Below are positions 44,586-55,251 of a stretch of 64,000 nucleotides of DNA, in pieces (position 1 is the stretch's first letter; every line of letters starts with the position of its first letter). Both the position numbers and the translations under genes were made by a program. The notes beneath the pieces are model-generated. The model saw only the letters and a program-made list of their open reading frames with translations, ran no database searches and was not told where the DNA came from. Source of the DNA: Ahaetulla prasina (Eukaryota; Chordata; Lepidosauria; Squamata; Colubridae); contig NC_080539.1 of assembly GCF_028640845.1 (NCBI RefSeq), forward strand, positions 368,051,233 to 368,115,232, read 5' to 3'.

Positions 44586-45172
44586 CAGATAGTCCTCGAC
44601 TTACAATCAGAATTGAACCCTAATTTTCCATTGCTAAGCAAGATGGTTATGAAATGACTTTTGCCCTACTTTACCTTTCTTGCCACCGTTGTTAAAAGTT
44701 GTTAAGAGGGTCACACAGTTGTTGAACGAATCTGGCTTCTCCATTGACTTGGCTTGTCAGAAGGTCGCAAAAGGGGATCACACGATCCCCTGGACTTGGC
44801 AACCCAATCACCGAGCATCCAAATTTTGATCACGTGACCACGGAGATGCTGCAATGGTTGTCAGAGTGAAAAACTGTCATAACCGCAGAGGTGGCATTCA
44901 GCCGGTTCGCACCGGTTCGGACGAACTGGTAGCGGCGATCGCCGGTGGGCCCGCCCCTGCCCTGGCTCCAAGTCATGCTGTTTAGGCACGATTTTCGAGG
45001 CCTGCGCTGAAGGCGCACAAACGAACCAAGCACATGCGCGGAAGGCCGTGTGCATCCATGGCAAACCGGTGGTAAAGGTAAGTGAAACCCGCCCCTGGAT
45101 AAGCCCACTTTTTAGTGCTGCTGTAAGTTTAAACAGTCACTAAATGAATGGTTATAAGTCAAAGACCAGCTG
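44586..45172 (-). mobile_element. Family A MITE with family C MITE inserted
   Basis: AGATAGTCCTCGACTTACAA ... GTCAAAGACCAGCTG then TA (45173-45174). Directly abuts the preceding A element. Confidence 0.8.
44886..45097. mobile_element. Family C hAT MITE
   Basis: CAGAGGTGGCATTCAGCC ... GTGAAACCCGCCCCTG; 8-bp flanks CATAACCG/GATAAGCC match at 6 of 8. Confidence 0.75.
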
Positions 45173-45464
45173 TATTATTCAAAAAGAAGTTCAGGAAGAG
45201 ATAATTCCTTTGGGTTGCAGCGTTGGTCCCCCGAACAAGGATGAAATCATCCTGCACACCAATAGTAGATAATATTTGTAGCTCAGGGTTTGAACTCTTA
45301 ACCATACATTTTGGTAGATCTTTTAACGAAGTGTGCTTTGCCCAAACAAAGCCCGAGGTGGAAAGATAGATTAAAATATGCTTATGGACACAAATAAGGA
45401 AAGGCAGATATTCCGATAGAGCAGGGAAGCCACTTAGAAATGTAGAAAATCACTTCATATATTG

Positions 45465-45988
45465 TGTTCTGTCCCCCCTCGCCTCAGTCCGAGCGATGGC
45501 TTAATTAGCCGGCACTATCAGCTCTGGCAGCAAACTAGTGAGCGTCTGCCAAGTGTCTCTGTTATCTCCCTTGATGCCGATGAGTCAACAAACAGTACTT
45601 CAGCTCTAATCAAGCAGTTGATTTGCCTGCTATGAAGAAGCATAGCAGCCCTCACTGGTTTTATATCCTGTGGGGTGTGGCTCCATGACTCAGCACTTCC
45701 TAGGCCTGCCCCACCCCTGCTTCTGTTGTTCCCGCCTCTCCTGCCTACGAAACCTAGGGTCCAGCCAGGCCTGATTGCCATCAGCTGGGTCTGGAGGCGT
45801 TGCCTGAGGGGGAGGAAGAGTCAGGGGACGGAGGCCTCGTTATCTCCTCCACCTGGCCTGCCTCTGGCTCCTGGAACTGAGCCAGGGAAGCCGGTGCTCC
45901 AGAGGCAAGTCCTGATGGCCCTTCCCCCTCACTTTCCAAGTCACTTTCTGGCAGGGGGCCCGGCTGGGGGGGGGGCACAGACACAACA
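45465..45988 (-). mobile_element. LTR-N solo LTR, copy 4
   Basis: 524 bp, duplication TATTG/TACTG (45460-45464, 45989-45993). On the minus strand: acidic frame (PESDLESEGEGPSG), TGCTGAGTCAT (45685-45695), CCACACCCC, then GATATAAAACC (45658-45668). Confidence 0.8.
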
Positions 45989-46009
45989 TACTGTTTTCAA
46001 CATATTGTG

Positions 46010-46322
46010 TTAGGAGCGATTTACTTCCAGATGTTGTGGGTGCTCTTAAAACTGGAGGTTTTTCAGAAGAGATTGAACAAGCATTTGTCTGAAATGATAT
46101 AGGGCAGGGGTGTCAAATTCATGGCCCATGGGCCAGATGCATCATGCGCTGGCCACGCCGACCCCTGGTTTAGCAAAGGGGGGGGGGAAATCACAATACG
46201 TCACGTGACAATGTATGTTTGACACCCCTGGTATAGGGTTTCCTGCTTGAGCAGAGGGTTAGACTAGAAGACCTCCAAGGTCCCTTCCGATTCTGTTATT
46301 CTCCTATTCTATTATTCTGAAT
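46010..46322 (+). mobile_element. CR1 LINE 3' end, split by hAT MITE
   Basis: AAAACTGGAGGTTTTTCAGA before and GTTTCCTGCTTGAGCAGAGG after the insertion; ends GATTCTGTTATTCTCC and TATTC repeats. Confidence 0.75.
46105..46230. mobile_element. Family K hAT MITE, short
   Basis: CAGGGGTGTCAAATTCATGG ... GTTTGACACCCCTG, duplication ATATAGGG/GTATAGGG (46097-46104, 46231-46238). Confidence 0.85.
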
Positions 46323-46470
46323 GAGTTCTTTCATCACTTAGCATCATTTGACTCATCTGGTGATCTAGTGAGCATGCTCAGGGACTTTGTGTGTAACATG
46401 CAGCGTTTCCTAGCATCTCATAATATTCTTAGTATGATCTTGTTCATACTTGTCATATTCTGGAGGTGTG
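46322..46470 (-). repeat. Block X, copy 2 (uninterrupted)
   Basis: Inverse of block X at 16612-17870, contiguous across the site where copy 1 carries LINE-F. Confidence 0.75.
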
Positions 46471-46689
46471 TTTCCCGCATTATAACAATTTTGCGAGTTA
46501 CTGAAGTTCAGATCTTTGTGTGATTCTTGTCCTTGGCAGGTTTGAACCGGTTCTTATCCGATTCTACATTCGTCATGGAGAACTTGCTTTGTTAACTTCA
46601 AAGAACTCAAAATATTAATCAAAGTCATCCCTAGTTACTGAAAACATTACTCAAAAAGCCTCCCCCCCCCTCCTGCTACCATCAAAACT

Positions 46690-46760
46690 GAGGAGTTGCT
46701 GCTACTGTCTGAGCTTGGTAGTTTTCTTGCAGAAGTTTCATTATCCAATTATGTAACACA
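46690..46760. mobile_element. Foldback MITE half (TTCATTACCCAA type)
   Basis: GTTTTCTTGCAGAAGTTTCA and TTATCCAATTATGTAACA match the left arm of 37430-37582. Confidence 0.5.
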
Positions 46761-46768
46761 CTCTAGTG

Positions 46769-46891
46769 TAGGGGTCTCCAACCTTGATCCCTTTAAGGCT
46801 TGTGGACTTCAATTCCCAGAGCAAAGCTGGCTGAGGGACTCTGGGAGTTGAAGTCCACAAGTCTTAAAGGGACCAAGGTTGGAGACCCCTG
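46769..46891. mobile_element. Family P palindromic hAT MITE
   Basis: Arms with GATCCCTTTAAGGCTTGTGG; duplication CTCTAGTG/ATCTAGTA (46761-46768, 46892-46899). Confidence 0.85.
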
Positions 46892-46917
46892 ATCTAGTAG
46901 GCTCTAGTAAATGTGAT

Positions 46918-46984
46918 AGAATAGAATAGAATAGAATAGAATAGAATAGAATAGAATAGAATAGAATAGAATAGAATAGAATAG
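46918..46984. repeat. (AATAG)n microsatellite
   Basis: About 13 units, here joined to a CR1 3' end rather than a LINE-S tail. Confidence 0.95.
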
Positions 46985-47590
46985 CAGAATTGGAAGGGAC
47001 TTTGGAGGTCTTCTAGTCCAACCCTCTGCTTAGGCAGGAAACCCTATACCACTTCAGACAAATGGTTATCCAACATCTTCTTTAAAACTTCCAGTGTTGG
47101 AGCATTTGTAACTTTTGGAGGCAAGTTGTTCCACTGATTAATTCAGGGGTGTCCAAACTTGGTCCCTTTAAGACTTTTGGACTTCAACTCCCAGAGTCCC
47201 TCAGCCAGCAAAGCTGGCTGAGGAACTCTGGGAGTTGAAGTCCAAAAGTCTTAAAGGGACCAAGTTTGGACACCCCTGGATTAATTGTTCTAATTGTCCG
47301 GAAATTTCTTAGTTCTAGATTGATTAGTTTCCACCCATTGCTTCTTGTTCTACCCTCAGGTGCTTTGGAGAATAGTTTGACTCCCTCTTCTTTGTGGCAG
47401 CCCCTGAGATATTGGAATACGGCTATCATGTCTCCCCTAGTCCTTCTTTTCATTAAACTAGACATCCCCAATTCCTGCAACTGTTCTTCATATGTTTTAG
47501 CCTCCAGTCCCCTAATCATCTTTGTTGCTCTTCTCTGCACTCTTTCTAGAGTCTCCACATCTTTTTTACGTCCTGATGACCAAAATGATG
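46985..47590 (-). mobile_element. CR1 LINE 3' fragment with nested palindromic MITE
   Basis: Frame near 47300-47558 encodes [20 protein letters not shown] and RTRGDMIAVFQYLRG; 3' UTR to CCTTCCAATTCTG. Family P insertion at 47144-47278. Confidence 0.85.
47144..47278. mobile_element. Family P palindromic hAT MITE
   Basis: Both arms carry GGTCCCTTTAAGACTTTTGG; perfect duplication GATTAATT (47136-47143, 47279-47286). Splits a CR1 copy. Confidence 0.92.
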
Positions 47591-47832
47591 TTTGCTCCGT
47601 TTATATAGAATTGCCATGCCAGTGCTGGTAGGGATGTGGTTTTCTCCTTGATTAACTCATTGTTTTCTGTTTGTGGAAACTAATCAAAAAAAACTCATTT
47701 GGTTTCCTGTGTTGTCTAGATCTGGAAGAAGTATTTTCTATTGTTCACAGTTTCTTTCTGACTGGCAGAGACAGAGAGAAGTGTAGCTGCCAATAGCATT
47801 GCTTCCATTTTACACCATTTAAAAAAAAAACA

Positions 47833-47960
47833 CAACTTGGCGATTTTAAAATATGTGAACTTCAATTCCCGGACTTCCCCAGCCAGTATTGCAGCCAGGG
47901 GAATTCTGGGAAGTGAAGTCCACAGATGTTAAAAGTTGCCAAGTTTTGAGAAACAATGCT
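47833..47960. mobile_element. Family P2-like palindromic MITE, decayed
   Basis: ACTTGGCGATTTTAAAATAT and AAAAGTTGCCAAGTTTTGAG arms. Confidence 0.6.
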
Positions 47961-48130
47961 CTGCCTGGCTGTTGAGGGCTGACACTTCAACCTGATGCCA
48001 CATAATCAGTTGATCAATGTTATGTAAACCATGATTTATTCATTAGAAGTCTGTCGCCCTAATAAGGAGCCCCAAACTTCCATAGGTTTCATTCCAACTC
48101 AATACATGTTGTGCCCTGCATACTTTAGGG

Positions 48131-48270
48131 CAGTGGTCTCCGACCTTGGCAACTTTAAGCCTGGTGGACTTCAACTCCCAGAATCCCCCAGCCAGCTTTG
48201 CAAAGCTGGCTGGGGGATTCTGGGAGTTGAAGTCCACCAGGCTTAAAGTTGCCAAGGTTGGAAACCTCTG
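48131..48270. mobile_element. Family P palindromic hAT MITE beside CpG island
   Basis: 140 bp, two 70-bp arms with about 3 mismatches and no loop; perfect duplication CTTTAGGG (48123-48130, 48271-48278). Lies 130 bp left of the CpG-rich block. Confidence 0.92.
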
Positions 48271-48399
48271 CTTTAGGGAGCATAAACATCCTAGTAAGCT
48301 TTGCTGACATTGTTTCATAACATCAACACTGCAAAAGTTGCGTGTGTATAAATCACGCAATAAATCAACAGCATTTCCCAAACTCTCCAGTTCCTTCTC

Positions 48400-49380
48400 C
48401 CATTTTCTGGCAGCGCCCCGCCCTCTCCCCTCTAGCCCCGCCCCCTATCGGTCTGATTTCCGCCTTTCTAATGAAGTCGGAAGCAAGGAGATTAAAAAGA
48501 AGGGACAAAAGTTGCGCATCGACGACCGGTTTCTATTCCACGACGAGGTATTTCAAAAGAGCCGCTCTAGCCAACGGAGTCGATGCCGCGTCTTTACCCC
48601 TTTAGACCTCCCGATCGCTCAGGCAGGGCATTTGACTATCCTTGTCCGTGAGGAAAAGGGTTTCTTTTCCCCCCGTTTGGAGGTGGGAGCTCCACTCACC
48701 TTTTGTCGATTGGGAACCGGTCGTCCGGGTTGCGCGCGCGTCAGCTGCGGACGCCCGCCTTGGGCGGGCGGGCGCGCCTTCTCATTGGAGAACTCGAGGC
48801 TACGTCCTTGCGTCGGCACCTCGGCGCTCAGGGGAGAACCGGAAGTTTCGTAATCATCGGGCTTTCCCCTTCGCCTCTCCTCCGGGCCGGAAGTTCCAAG
48901 ATGGCGGCCGCAAACCCGGAAGTTAGTCAAGGCCGGAGCTGTCGCTGCCGAGCTCGAAGCCGGCACCCTTAAGGCCGCCGCCGCCGCCGCCTCGCGGCTT
49001 TTGGTTCTCCCCCCGCCCCCCACGGCCGAGGGTCCCTGTTCGTGTGTCGGGGGAGAACGCGAAGACCAGGTGAGCGGCACCCCCCCTCCCTTCAGTGACC
49101 TCACGAGCCCCTCCCACCGGAGCCCCCTCCCCTTTCTGGATGACGGGGTCCTTGCCTCAGGAGAAGCCCTCCTCCTAAGAGACCCCCTCTATTTGAGCCC
49201 CGTTCTCTTAGTTTCTGAGGAGGCGGGGGGGTCCCTCCCCTTTGAAAGTGGGGAGGGGGCTACCCCTGCGCCCCTCAACCTCCTTTGGCTCCTGGGTCGC
49301 CCCTTTTCTCTTGGCCGCTGCCCCGCGAAGCCCCCACCACCCCTATCCCGGCAAGATCCCCCCCCAAAAAATACATAACA
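48400..49380 (+). promoter_or_regulatory. Second CpG-island promoter (rightward gene, SBNO2 candidate)
   Basis: CpG-dense block with a GC box near 48434, an inverted CCAAT (ATTGG 48784-48788), three CCGGAAGT ETS/GABP sites (48839-48846, 48887-48894, 48916-48923) and a YY1 element AAGATGGCGGC (48898-48908) reading to the right. ETS plus YY1 clusters mark TATA-less housekeeping starts, here near 48885. Human SBNO2 is the head-to-head neighbour of STK11, which fits orientation and distance, but no SBNO2 coding sequence is present. Confidence 0.7.
48890..49069 (+). other. Probable non-coding exon 1 of the rightward gene
   Basis: Starts at the predicted YY1-type initiation region and ends at a consensus donor, CAG|GTGAGC (GT at 49070-49071). 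The ATG inside the YY1 motif opens only 23 codons, so the exon is probably 5' UTR. The start is approximate; the donor is the firm part. No coding exon of the gene was recognised downstream. Confidence 0.5.
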
Positions 49381-49478
49381 GAGTTAGAAGGGACCTTGGA
49401 GGTCTTCTAGTCCAACCCCCTGCCCAGGCAGGAAATCCTACACCGTTTCAGACAAATGGTTGTCCAACACTTCATGAT
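49377..49478 (-). mobile_element. CR1 3' UTR fragment
   Basis: ACAGAGTTAGAAGGGACCTT and AGTCCAACCCCCTGCCCAGG; about 100 bp. Confidence 0.8.
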
Positions 49479-50589
49479 GGGGTTCCACTCGGAGGCTCCT
49501 ATCTCGTCCAGGCAAAGTCCCAGCAGAGAAAAAGGAAGTTTGGGTGTTGGGGGGTTCGGTTGTCCCCCCCCTCCCCAAAAAAAGAAGCCGCTTCCGTTTA
49601 ATTCAACCTGTAGAGCGCTCTTGCAATCCTCTGTTCGAAGTTTGTGCTGGATTACAGTCCCCACCATCCCCACCCAGCATGGGAGGTGTAGTCCAACTTC
49701 CCCCCCTCCCCGCCATATGGTGGTTTGGGAGGGGTGGGAGAAGATTGTGTCAATGGAAGGCAAGCCCATGGTTTTGTTTGTTTTATAAGGATCCAGTTCT
49801 TTGGGGCAAGGCTGGGAATATATCTGGGATCCCCCTAAGTGAGATTGGGGGTTCCTGCCCTTCTTTGCCCGGGGGGGGGGGGTTGACTCTCCCTCTTTCC
49901 CTCTTCCCTTCCTGCAAGCATCAAACAGGGGGAAGCAGACTCCCCCTGTCCCCCCTGCTGCTCTTTGCTTCCGTCCTTCCTCTTGTCACCTCCTGACGGA
50001 CAGGGTCAAAAGAAGCGACACATGCGACAGACACTTTAGTAAGGTTGTAAGAAGAGTGCTGGATCAGTGCTGATCCGAGTCTTGGATTCTTCCGTTCCCA
50101 GATCTTTTGGCGAGGCCACCCTTCCTGTTCCCAGGCTCTTTAACAACGGGAATGTAGAATATGTGGGCTGGGATGTTAGAGTTAATGAAAAGCCAAAAGG
50201 CTGCCCTGGAAGCCAGCAGCTTTCCCACCTCGATGTCCCGTCACTAGATTCTTTGTGCAATAGCAAATTCTGTGGTTTAGGACATTTTCTCTGGGGGGGT
50301 GGGGGAAACCCTCTTTTCATTCTTGACTCTCTCATCATGCAATGTGTTGGACAGCCCCATTGGATTCTAGCTTGCCCAGGCAGGAATACTGTAGTACTTT
50401 CTGTCTCTCATTTACCTATCCTATTTTCCTCTCTTCCTGCTGCTGACTTCTGGGACCTTGAGGGTACATTTGCTTCCTCGTTCTTTCTTCCCCTTCAGGT
50501 AGGTTTTAAGGGAAGGACTTGGGGAAGCAGAACCTTCTGTTCCTCTTCAACTTTGCTCAGCTTGGCACAGTCACAGTGTGTTGGACTGA

Positions 50590-50830
50590 AGGCAGGACAA
50601 GAAACAATGGATGGAAACTAATCAAGGACAGAAGCAACCTAGAACTAAGGAGAAATTTCCTGGCAGTTAGAACAATTAACCAGTGGAACAACTTTCCTCC
50701 AGAAGTTGTGGATGCTCCAACACTGGATGTTTTTAAGAAGAGATTGGGTGACCATTTATCTGAAATGGTATAGGTTTTCCTGCTTGGAATAGAAGACCTC
50801 CAAAGTTCCTTCCAACTCTGTTACTCTGAA
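50590..50830 (+). mobile_element. CR1 LINE 3' end
   Basis: Encodes NGWKLIKDRSNLELRRNFLA and INQWNNFPPEVVDAP, then the 3' UTR to TTCCAACTCTGTTACTCTGA. Confidence 0.85.
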
Positions 50831-51210
50831 TTTCCCAGGATCCCTCTCATCTTGGTTGCTGGGACATTCTGGTCATTATGGCCTCATTGTATTCAGAGGC
50901 TGCTTGGTTGAACTGTTTTACCCCTGTACTGTGCCAAATAAATCGATTTGACCTTCTTGAAGTTGTATTCCCAGTTCAGTTGCCCTCTCTCAAATATTCA
51001 AGTACCACAGTTTTCTGTGGGATCCTCCTTGTCTTTCCTTAGGATAATATTCTTTATGGCACTTATTTAATGGTGTATAACTTCGGTGCATCCTCTGTAT
51101 ATCTGGAGGGCTGATTGTGATAAGAGTCCCCTTCATCCTCAGATCTCTTGGGGAGGGAAGGAGATAATCTTCCTGGGTTACAACACCTCAAGGGGATGTT
51201 TGCTGGGATA

Positions 51211-51213
<3 letters not shown>

Positions 51214-51254
<41 letters not shown>

Positions 51255-51256
51255 CT
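51214..51256. repeat. (TG)n microsatellite ending in CG
   Basis: About 17 TG units then GCGCGCG. Confidence 0.9.
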
Positions 51257-52065
51257 TGTGCTAGGAGGTCAGAAAGCCCATTTCCCCATTCCTGAACAGA
51301 GGTCTTTGCTCCACCTGATTGAAAGGATAAGGAAGTGAATGAAGTCATAGAGAACCGCTCCTTATCTTTGCTAGTTTCTCTCTTGCCTGTGTTTCACCTC
51401 GGGGCTTATTCATTTTGGGAGTAAGGGGGGTTTCGTCCGGATGAATTGTGCGGGCAGGTTTGCTGAATCTGCAGAAGTAACTTTTTCAAAGTTTAGTCCT
51501 GTCGATTTCTTTTCGAAAGCAAAGAGAACAGTCCACTTTGGTGCTGCTGGTGCTGCTGCTTTTTTTTTGGTGTGTTCGATTTTGTTTTCTTGCTTTATTT
51601 TTTTGCTGCTGGACTGGTGGTATCCAGATGTTGCTGAATTACAGCATCCAGTAGACCCAGTTGGCGTGACTAAAGTGACTAATGGCAAAAGTCTGTCGGA
51701 AATTGTCGCCCGGCGACAATTAAAAAAAAAGCTCATCGATCGCTAACATATGGGATGGGAACTTTGGTGTCTTGCTAAGGTGTGGCGCCTCTCCTTTCCT
51801 ACCTGGTCGCTGATTAAGGAGGAGACTATTTTCTGATGGCAGGCAATCGGGGCCACGCCTTTTTTTCCAATGAGAGGCTTGTCTCAAGAGGCATCGAAAA
51901 ACTCCTGTTGCATCCTTGGCTTTGATTCATTGGCCCGATAGGTGGAAGTGAGAAAAGTTCTTCCTTCTTTTTTTTTCAGTACCTTCCAATTCATTACTGT
52001 TTGTATTCTCTTGCACCCTATCAAAGGTGGAGATTTTACAAGTAGTCCTCGATTTACAACCATTC

Positions 52066-52313
52066 TGAGCCTCAGTGGCGCAGTGGTTAGAGTATAGTAC
52101 TGCAGGCTACTTCTGCTGCCTGACGGCTGCCTGCAATTTGGCAGTTCGAATCTCACCAGACTCAAGGTTGACTCATCCTTCCATCCTTCTGAGGTCAGTA
52201 AAACAAGGACCCAGATTGTAGGGGGAGGGCATATAGGTTGACTCCGTAAACCGCGTAGAGAGGGCTGTAAAAGCACTGTGAAGCGGTCTATAAGTCTAAG
52301 GGTGCTATTGCTA
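52066..52313 (+). mobile_element. SINE t2, complete
   Basis: TGAGCCTCAGTGGCGCAGTG head, GCAGTTCGAATCTCACC B box, TAAGGGTGCTATTGCT end. Confidence 0.8.
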
Positions 52314-52592
52314 TTCGTTTAATGTCCGTTTGAAGTTACAACAGCACAGAAAAAAAAAAGGGACGTAAAACCATCCTTCATACTTCCGATTGTTGTAGCA
52401 TCCCCACGGTCATGTGATCAAAATTGACTGTTTTGATCAAAAGAAAAGAATATACAGTACGGTAAGTTCTTTTGTTGCATGGAAACCGCTTCTGGGCTTT
52501 TTGCTTGAGGTGGGGGGAAAAAACCCTTTGATTTTGGGTTTTACTGATTAGATTGATTTGTTGTTATAGAAACAGCTAGTTTGTATTATTAT

Positions 52593-52858
52593 GAGCCGCG
52601 GTGTGGCTCAGGCTGTAAGATAGCCTGTTATTAAACACAGTTGCCTGCAATTACTGCAGGCTCGAGTCCCACTATGCCCAAGGTTGACTCAGCCTTCCAT
52701 CCTTTATAAGGTAGGTAAAATGAGGACCCAGATTGTTGGGGGGGCAATAAGTTGACTTTGTATATAAATATACAAATAGAATGAGACTATTGCCTTACAC
52801 AATGTAAGCCGCCCTGAGTCTTCGGAGAAGGGCGGGATATAAATGTAAAAAAAAAGAA
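52593..52858 (+). mobile_element. SINE t1, complete
   Basis: GAGCCGCGGTGTGGCTCAGG head, GCTCGAGTCCC B box, CTTCGGAGAAGGGCGGGATA end and A-rich tail. Confidence 0.85.
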
Positions 52859-53553
52859 AAGGAAAGGAAAACGTTGAGGTTCGATATGAATCCTTTATTC
52901 TACTGCAACAGAGAGAGTCAGAAGACAAAGCCCTTTTTTCCTCTTTTCTCCCTCCCCTCCTCACTTTTCTTTCCCTTTCCCCTCCCCACTGTGTCCTGCT
53001 ATTTGCTTCTGTATTTTTGTATTCTATTCTATAATAATAAAATGTTTTATTGAAAAAAAACCCATGCATTTCTAATGGTTGCGGTTGCTCCAGGTTCGTG
53101 CCATTCCCCCTTTTGCATCCTTCTGACAAGCAGAGTCAATGGGGAAGCCAGATTCACTTAAGAATAGGTTTACTAACTTAAACGCAGCGATTCACTTAAC
53201 AACTGTGGCAAAAAAGGGTCGTAAAATGGGTCAAAACTAACTTAACAGCTCCCTTGCTGAGCAATGGAAATTTGGGGCTCCGTTGTGGTCATAAGTTGAG
53301 GACTACCTCTACTGTGATAGTTAAGGAAACTGGTGCGAGCCGTTTTTGCTAAAAACTTCAAAGTAAAATGCTGATGTTTGGTAAAAAAAAAACACAGTCA
53401 CATGGCCGTCATAAATACAGTGGTCGCATAACTCTGAAGGCAGGGCAACCATTTGTAACTTCGAATCTGGGTTGTAAGTACCTCCAAGGAGGTCTGCTGT
53501 GACTTTGGTTCACTAAACCAGGGGTCTCCAACCTTGACAACTTTAAGCCTGGC

Positions 53554-54115
53554 TGTCGTGTCCCACTCCTCCGCTGACGGCCGGGTCAGGGAAATCCGAA
53601 TCAGGCTTGCCTCTGCAGCTCTGCCCAAAGTCCTAGCAAAGTCCTCAGAGCAGGCAGGAGACCAGCAAGATAAGTTCGACTTTGCCTGACTCAGAGACTG
53701 CCAGAAAGCAGATCCTTTATATAGGCCATGGGGTGTGGCTCCATGACTCAGCACTCATTAAGGCCTGCCCCTCCCTTCCTTCTGTTGCCTCCGCCTATCC
53801 AGTCTTCTGATGCGAGGGTCACTCCAATCAGCAGCTGTTGGAAATAAACTTTCCTCAGACTCACATGCTGTGGAGGAGGGGGAGGGGTCTAGCTGCTCCG
53901 TTTGCCTGGGCATGGAGCCAGGGCTGGGGCCGGGGGATGCTCCCTCCTCTGCAGCCTGCTTGGGCATGGAGCCAGGGCTGGGACCGGGAGGTGCCCCCTC
54001 CTCTTCAGCTTGTCTGGGCATGGAGCCAGGACTGGGGCCGGGAGGCATACATTCCTCCGCGTTCGGGAGCAGATAAGACGGCCCCGGCTGCTGTGAGAGC
54101 GGACAAGACACAACA
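53554..54115 (-). mobile_element. LTR-N solo LTR, copy 5
   Basis: 562 bp, perfect duplication CTGGC (53549-53553, 54116-54120). The minus-strand frame (54129-53758) includes three 18-residue repeats and ends DRRRQQKEGRGRP; then TGCTGAGTCAT (53743-53753), CCACACCCC and TATATAAAGG (about 53715-53724). Confidence 0.85.
53911..54072. repeat. 54-bp tandem repeat, three units, inside LTR copy 5
   Basis: CATGGAGCCAGG starts at 53911, 53965 and 54019. The period is a multiple of three, so the frame is kept. Confidence 0.9.
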
Positions 54116-54848
54116 CTGGCGGACTTCAACTCCCAGAATTCCGGCAGTTGAAGTCCACCAGGCTTATAGTTGCCAAGGTTGGAGACCCCTGCACTAAGCC
54201 ACTGGTCATAAGGCGAGGACTACCTTGATTGGTTTTCCTGTGTTTTCCCAATTTTAGATCCTTTGGTTTCTGTTTCACTCCTTTCTCCTTCTCGAAACAC
54301 CGCCCCCCTCCCCCAAATCATTGTTGAGTTCCATTGAAAATCTCAGGGAATACCCAGGATGAGTAACTATTCTGAGTCACTTCCTTGGAGTCATTGAGGT
54401 CGCCTAGGGCCAAGGGTGTGACTTTGGGCTCCCTCTGATATCTCACCTGTCTCATAAAGGATCCTAGGGTGGGGCAGTCGACTTTTTTTTTTTTTTGCCC
54501 AGGTAACATCAGGGCAATGGAACTTAAGGCCCTGGGAAGGTGTGCCCTGGATGCTGACCTATTCCTCAGTTGCTTTGGTATGCTTCGGCGTGGGTAGTTC
54601 AGTTTTATTTATTATCAAAAATTAGAGGAACAGATGTTGCTCCACTTTTGCCTCTCGGTCTGTAAATTCCCAGCGTAACAGGCTAAGGCTGTGACGGCGA
54701 ACCTATGGTACACGTGCCAGAGGTGGCAGGCCGAGCCCTCTCTGCTGGCACGTGCGCCGTTCGCCCCAGGTCGGATCTCCGTGGCGTTTCTTTTCGTGAG
54801 CTTCTGTTTCCCTGCAAAAGATGAAAGAAAAAGATCTTAGCTCTTTTT

Positions 54849-55106
54849 TTTTTATTTGCATTTATATCCCGCCCTTCTCCGAAGACTCAGGGCGGCTTAC
54901 ATTGTGTTAAGCAATAGTCTTCATCCATTTGTATATTATATACAAAGTCAACTTATTGCCCCCAACAATCTGGGTCCTCATTTTACCTACCTTATAAACG
55001 ATGGAAGGCTGAGTCAACCTTGGGCCTGGTGGGGCTTGAACCTGCAGTAATTGCAAGCACCTGCTGTTAATAACAGACTGTCTTAGCAGTCTGAGCCACA
55101 GAGGCC
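54849..55106 (-). mobile_element. SINE t1, complete
   Basis: Same family as 789-1058; flanked by TAGCTC on both sides. Confidence 0.85.
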
Positions 55107-55251
55107 CCATAGCTCTTACCGCGCTGCCAATGTTGGGATGCCCTGCCTCCCGCTGGCCAGCTGGTCTTCAGGTCTCTGCTTGCGCATGCACCCATGCATG
55201 TCTCTGCACACCTTTCAGTTTGGGCATGCGGGCACAAGTATAACATAACAT

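Larger units (their letters stand above)
52039..53309 (+). mobile_element. Family A MITE with two SINEs and other sequence inside
   Basis: TA then CAAGTAGTCCTCGATTTAC; continues after the first SINE (52313) and again from about 53080; ends AAGTTGAGGACTACCTC with TA (53310-53311). 52440-52590 and 52860-53075 are unrecognised inserts. Confidence 0.7.
53519..54191. mobile_element. Family P palindromic MITE split by solo LTR
   Basis: Left arm 53519-53553, right portion 54116-54191; duplication CACTAAAC/CACTAAGC (53511-53518, 54192-54199). Confidence 0.85.

Noticed and set aside
48338..49104. 161-171 codon frames in the second CpG island
   Set aside because: Same reason; they cross predicted promoter elements and the splice donor.
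51441..51746. 101-codon frame with a hydrophobic segment
   Set aside because: Hydrophobic part comes from T-rich runs; no splice sites or family match. Not an SBNO2 exon that I can recognise.
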